Positions 13,199 to 15,644 of a stretch of DNA of 15,644 bases are shown one piece after another. The notes below the pieces were generated by a model that was given only the letters and a program-made list of their open reading frames with translations, was not told where the DNA came from and did not search any database. Every line of letters starts with the position of its first letter. Positions within the stretch are counted from its first letter, which is position 1. The stretch covers positions 1 to 15,644 of the forward strand of contig JADLDQ010000297.1 in NCBI GenBank assembly GCA_020846575.1. The letters run 5' to 3'. Both the position numbers and the translations under genes were made by a program. This DNA comes from Burkholderiales bacterium. Its GTDB lineage: Bacteria > Pseudomonadota > Gammaproteobacteria > Burkholderiales > SG8-39.

Positions 13199-13205
13199 TA
13201 TGCTC

Positions 13206-14162
13206 ATGAAGCCTCTCGCAACGGTGTTGTTGGTGGCGGCGACGTGGCCGGCCCTGGTCCACGCGCAGGCCTACCCTGCCCGGTCCGTGCGCATCATCGT
13301 CCCCAGTTCGGCTGGGGGAGGCATCGATGTCACCACCCGCGCGCTCACGCCCAGGCTGTCCGAGTCGTTGCGCCAGCCGGTGCTGGTGGAGAACCGCCCC
13401 GGCGCGGAAACCATGATAGGCACCGAGATGGTGGCGAAGGCGCCGCCCGACGGCTACACGCTGCTGTCGGTGTTCGACAATTTCCCTCTCACCCAGCACA
13501 TGATCAAGAAGGTGCCGTACGACGCGCTGCGCGATTTCGCCCCCGTCGCGCTCCTGGTCCGCGGGCCGATGATCGTCGGCGTGCCGCCGCAGCTCGGGGT
13601 GAAGGATCTGGCCGAATTCGTGAACCTCGCCCGGGCGAAGGGCGGCGCGTTCAACTACGGCAGCGCCGGGGTCGGCACCTCGAGCCACCTGAGCGTCGAG
13701 CTGTTCAAGCTGCGCACCGGCACCGACCTGAAGGCGGTGCATTACAAGGGTGCGGCGCCGGCGGTGACCGACCTCATCGGCGGCCACATCCAGCTGATGA
13801 TAGCCGCCTCCGGGACGCTGATCCCCCAGGTGCGGGGCGGCAAGCTCCTCGCCCTCGCCGTGACCGCACCGGAGCGGATCCCGCAACTGCCCGGCGTGCG
13901 CGCGGTCGCCGAGACCTACCCGGGGTTCGACGCATTCTCCTGGGTGGGCATGCTCGCGCCGGCGGGCACGCCCGCGGAGATCGTGCGCCGGCTGAACGCG
14001 GAGGTGACCCGGATCCTGGTCGAGCCGGAGGTGAAGAGCGGCTTCGAGAAGCGTGGCTGGGAGGTCGCGGGCGGCTCGCCGGAAGACTTCGGCCGCTGGC
14101 TCGCGGCGCAGACCGAGAAGTGGGTGCGCGTCATCCGCGAGCGAAACATCACCCTGGACTAG
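13206..14162 (+). CDS. Bug/TctC-family periplasmic substrate-binding protein
   Basis: 318 aa with a classic Sec signal peptide: MKPLA, a hydrophobic core TVLLVAATWPALV, and cleavage probably after ALVHA (residue 20) or AQA (22). The mature protein begins YPARSVRIIVPSSAGGGID, the family signature 'YP.r.iriivP..pGGg.D'. It continues with VLVENRPGAETMIGTEMVAKAPPDGYTLL, FNYGSAGVGTSSHLSVELFK, VHYKGAAPAVTDLIGGHIQLM and APAGTPAEIVRRLNAEV. It captures a carboxylate-type ligand in the periplasm for a tripartite tricarboxylate transporter or for signalling. It is followed after 43 bp, across a hairpin, by an AMP-forming ligase, which suggests uptake and activation of the same compound. The upstream FNR-like box may control it. 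Ligand unknown. Confidence 0.93.
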   Translation: MKPLATVLLVAATWPALVHAQAYPARSVRIIVPSSAGGGIDVTTRALTPRLSESLRQPVLVENRPGAETMIGTEMVAKAPPDGYTLLSVFDNFPLTQHMIKKVPYDALRDFAPVALLVRGPMIVGVPPQLGVKDLAEFVNLARAKGGAFNYGSAGVGTSSHLSVELFKLRTGTDLKAVHYKGAAPAVTDLIGGHIQLMIAASGTLIPQVRGGKLLALAVTAPERIPQLPGVRAVAETYPGFDAFSWVGMLAPAGTPAEIVRRLNAEVTRILVEPEVKSGFEKRGWEVAGGSPEDFGRWLAAQTEKWVRVIRERNITLD

Positions 14163-14180
14163 CGCGCCCGGGCGGCGCGC
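14162..14180 (+). terminator. Hairpin immediately after the Bug gene stop
   Basis: GCGCGCC (14162-14168) and GGCGCGC (14174-14180) form a perfect 7-bp stem with a 5-nt loop that starts on the last base of the TAG stop codon. It may protect the binding-protein mRNA 3' end or attenuate readthrough into the ligase, giving more binding protein than enzyme. Confidence 0.45.
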
Positions 14181-14205
14181 AGCGGGCCGGGAAAGGAACA
14201 CGGCG

Positions 14206-15644
14206 ATGGTGCACGGGGATCTCGTTCGCAGCATGGCGCGCCGCAGTCCCGAGGCTGCGGCGATCGTGTTCGAGGACCGCTCTTTCACCTGGCGCCAGGC
14301 GAACGAGCGGATCAACCGCCTGGCGAACGCGCTCGTCGCACTGGGGCTCGCCAAGGGCGAGCGCGTGGCGATTCTGGCGCAGAACTCTCACCGCTACGCC
14401 GAGATCTACTTCGCCCTGGCGAAGGCGGGGCTGGTGTCGGTACCGATCAACTGGCAGAACACACCGGCCGACGTGGCCTACATCCTCGATCATTCCGAGG
14501 CGAAGGCGCTCGTCGCCGACACCCAGTACCTCCCGCTCGCACGCTCGCTCGCGCCCGGGCTGCACTCGGTGAAGCACCTGATCGGCATGGGCGACGAAAA
14601 GTCGGACGGGCTGGACTACGAAACCCTGCTCGAACAAGCCTCGCCCGAGGAGCCTGCGGTGCAGGTTTCGCCCGACGAGCTGCGCGCGCTGGTGTATCCG
14701 AGCGGAACCACCGGTATGCCCAAGGGGTGCATGACCACCCACCGCCAGTCGCTCGCGAGCTTCGCCAACCTCCTGATCGAGATCCCGGTGCCGATGGAGA
14801 AGCCCCAGCTCATGGCGGTGCCCTTCTTCACCGGGTTCGGCGCGCACCTGTGCCTGGAGGCGCCCTACAGCCGCAGCACCCTGGTGGTGCTGCGGCGCTT
14901 CACGCCGAAGGACGTGCTCGCGGCCATCGAGCGCCACCGCATCGCGCACATGTGCGTGGTGCCGACCATGATCACGGCGCTGTGCGAGGCGCCGGAGGTC
15001 GCCGCGCACGACCTGGGCTCGCTCGAACTCGTCGTCTACGGCGGGTCGCCGATCGCCCCGTCGGTCCTGAAGCGCGCCGCGCAGCTACTGAAGTGCGACT
15101 TCTGCCAGGTATTCGGCACCGCCGAAGCGGGCGGGCTGGTGGCCTATCTGACCCCCGAGGACCACCGGCTCGACGGCTCGCAGGCGAAGGAGCGCCGCCT
15201 GCTCTCGACCGGGCGGGAGGCGCTGTACGCCGAAATCCGGCTGGTCGACGACTCGGGAAAGGAAGTTGCACCATACGAACTGGGCGAGCTGATCGTGCGC
15301 AGCGAGAGTTCCTTTTCCGGCTACTGGAAGAATCCCGAGCAGACCGCCGCGACCATCCGCGACGGCTGGGTGTATTGCGGCGACATGGCCTACCGCGACG
15401 CCGACGGCTACATCTTCATCGCCGACCGCAAGAAGGAGATGATCGTGAGCGGCGGTGTGAACATCTACCCCGCGGAGATCGAGGCGGTGCTCTACGCCCA
15501 CCCGGCGGTGGCGCAGGCGGCGGTCATCGGCGTGCCGGACGAGCGCTGGGGCGAGGCGGTCAAGGCGCTCGTCGAGCTGAAGAAGGGGGCCCGGGCGACC
15601 GCGGAGGAGATCATCGACCACTGCCGGGAGCGCCTGGCGGCCTA
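14206..15644 (+). CDS. AMP-forming acyl-CoA synthetase/ligase (ANL superfamily), 3' end outside window
   Basis: 479 full codons are visible with no stop. An AAAGGA sequence ends about 9 nt before the ATG. Motifs: ERVAILAQNSHRYAEIYFALAKAGL near the N-terminus, P-loop YPSGTTGMPKG (164-174; Pro replaces the usual Thr after Tyr), PFFTGFGAH, VFGTAEAGGLVAY, SGYWKNPEQT, DGWVYCGDMAYRD and DRKKEMIVSGGVNIYPAEIE at the hinge. The catalytic Lys motif would lie in the missing last 30-50 codons. It differs from the ligase at 4523 throughout and is not a recent duplicate. Pairing with the Bug gene suggests that it activates the imported acid. Substrate class is open: fatty, aromatic or dicarboxylic acids are all possible. 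Confidence 0.92.
   Translation, partial: MVHGDLVRSMARRSPEAAAIVFEDRSFTWRQANERINRLANALVALGLAKGERVAILAQNSHRYAEIYFALAKAGLVSVPINWQNTPADVAYILDHSEAKALVADTQYLPLARSLAPGLHSVKHLIGMGDEKSDGLDYETLLEQASPEEPAVQVSPDELRALVYPSGTTGMPKGCMTTHRQSLASFANLLIEIPVPMEKPQLMAVPFFTGFGAHLCLEAPYSRSTLVVLRRFTPKDVLAAIERHRIAHMCVVPTMITALCEAPEVAAHDLGSLELVVYGGSPIAPSVLKRAAQLLKCDFCQVFGTAEAGGLVAYLTPEDHRLDGSQAKERRLLSTGREALYAEIRLVDDSGKEVAPYELGELIVRSESSFSGYWKNPEQTAATIRDGWVYCGDMAYRDADGYIFIADRKKEMIVSGGVNIYPAEIEAVLYAHPAVAQAAVIGVPDERWGEAVKALVELKKGARATAEEIIDHCRERLAA

Larger units (their letters stand above)
12961..13205. other. Intergenic region separating the regulator from the second uptake/ligase unit
   Basis: These 245 bp contain a terminator-like hairpin (13045-13067), then an FNR-like palindrome (13091-13104), then a ribosome-binding site (13192-13198) for the Bug gene. 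I see no convincing -10 hexamer at either of the standard distances downstream of the palindrome. No gene is supported here; open frames on both strands reflect the high GC content. Confidence 0.6.

Noticed and set aside
1..15644. Mobile element, phage, CRISPR or tRNA content
   Set aside because: No transposase, integrase, terminal inverted repeats, regular spacer-repeat array or cloverleaf tRNA sequence was recognised by reading both strands.

Overview
The window is GC-rich, densely coded DNA. The most likely host is a betaproteobacterium, probably of the Burkholderiales. The reasons are two Bug-type (tripartite tricarboxylate transporter) periplasmic binding proteins without adjacent membrane subunits, an IclR regulator, a catabolic gene style with many CoA ligases, and heavy use of G/C in third codon positions. 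The taxonomic call is inference. I see no tRNA, rRNA, CRISPR array, insertion sequence or integrase.

Layout. (1) 1-2704, plus strand: the 3' end of a Bug-type binding protein, a 190-bp gap with a 15-bp tandem repeat and a strong hairpin, an XdhC-type molybdenum-enzyme maturation protein, and a divergent UbiD-family decarboxylase. (2) 2726-4275, minus strand: yqeC and yqeB, the two marker genes of the selenium-dependent molybdenum hydroxylase system, overlapping and converging on the ubiD-like gene across a symmetrical hairpin. (3) 4276-4522: a divergent control region with overlapping opposed sigma70-like promoters, an inverted repeat and an 18-bp tandem repeat. (4) 4523-12960, plus strand: an AMP-forming acyl-CoA ligase, a three-subunit molybdenum hydroxylase (FAD, 2x[2Fe-2S] and molybdopterin subunits), an ADP-forming acyl-CoA synthetase and an IclR-family regulator, probably one operon. 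(5) 12961-13205: a terminator-like hairpin followed by an FNR-like box. (6) 13206 to the window end, plus strand: a complete Bug-type binding protein and a second AMP-forming ligase that runs off the window.

How it may work together (inference). A Bug protein captures an aromatic, heteroaromatic or related carboxylate. A UbiD-type enzyme may remove a carboxyl group. A ligase makes the CoA thioester. The three-subunit molybdenum enzyme then hydroxylates or dehydrogenates the ring, and XdhC, YqeB and YqeC equip its molybdenum cofactor, possibly with a labile selenium ligand. The molybdenum subunit resembles the 4-hydroxybenzoyl-CoA reductase alpha chain, but the FAD subunit has no room for that enzyme's extra [4Fe-4S] cluster. 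An oxidative hydroxylase acting on a CoA ester, in the manner of 2-furoyl-CoA dehydrogenase, is therefore more plausible than a ring-dehydroxylating reductase. The substrate cannot be read from sequence. No UbiX, SelD, MocA, or TctA/TctB lies in the window.
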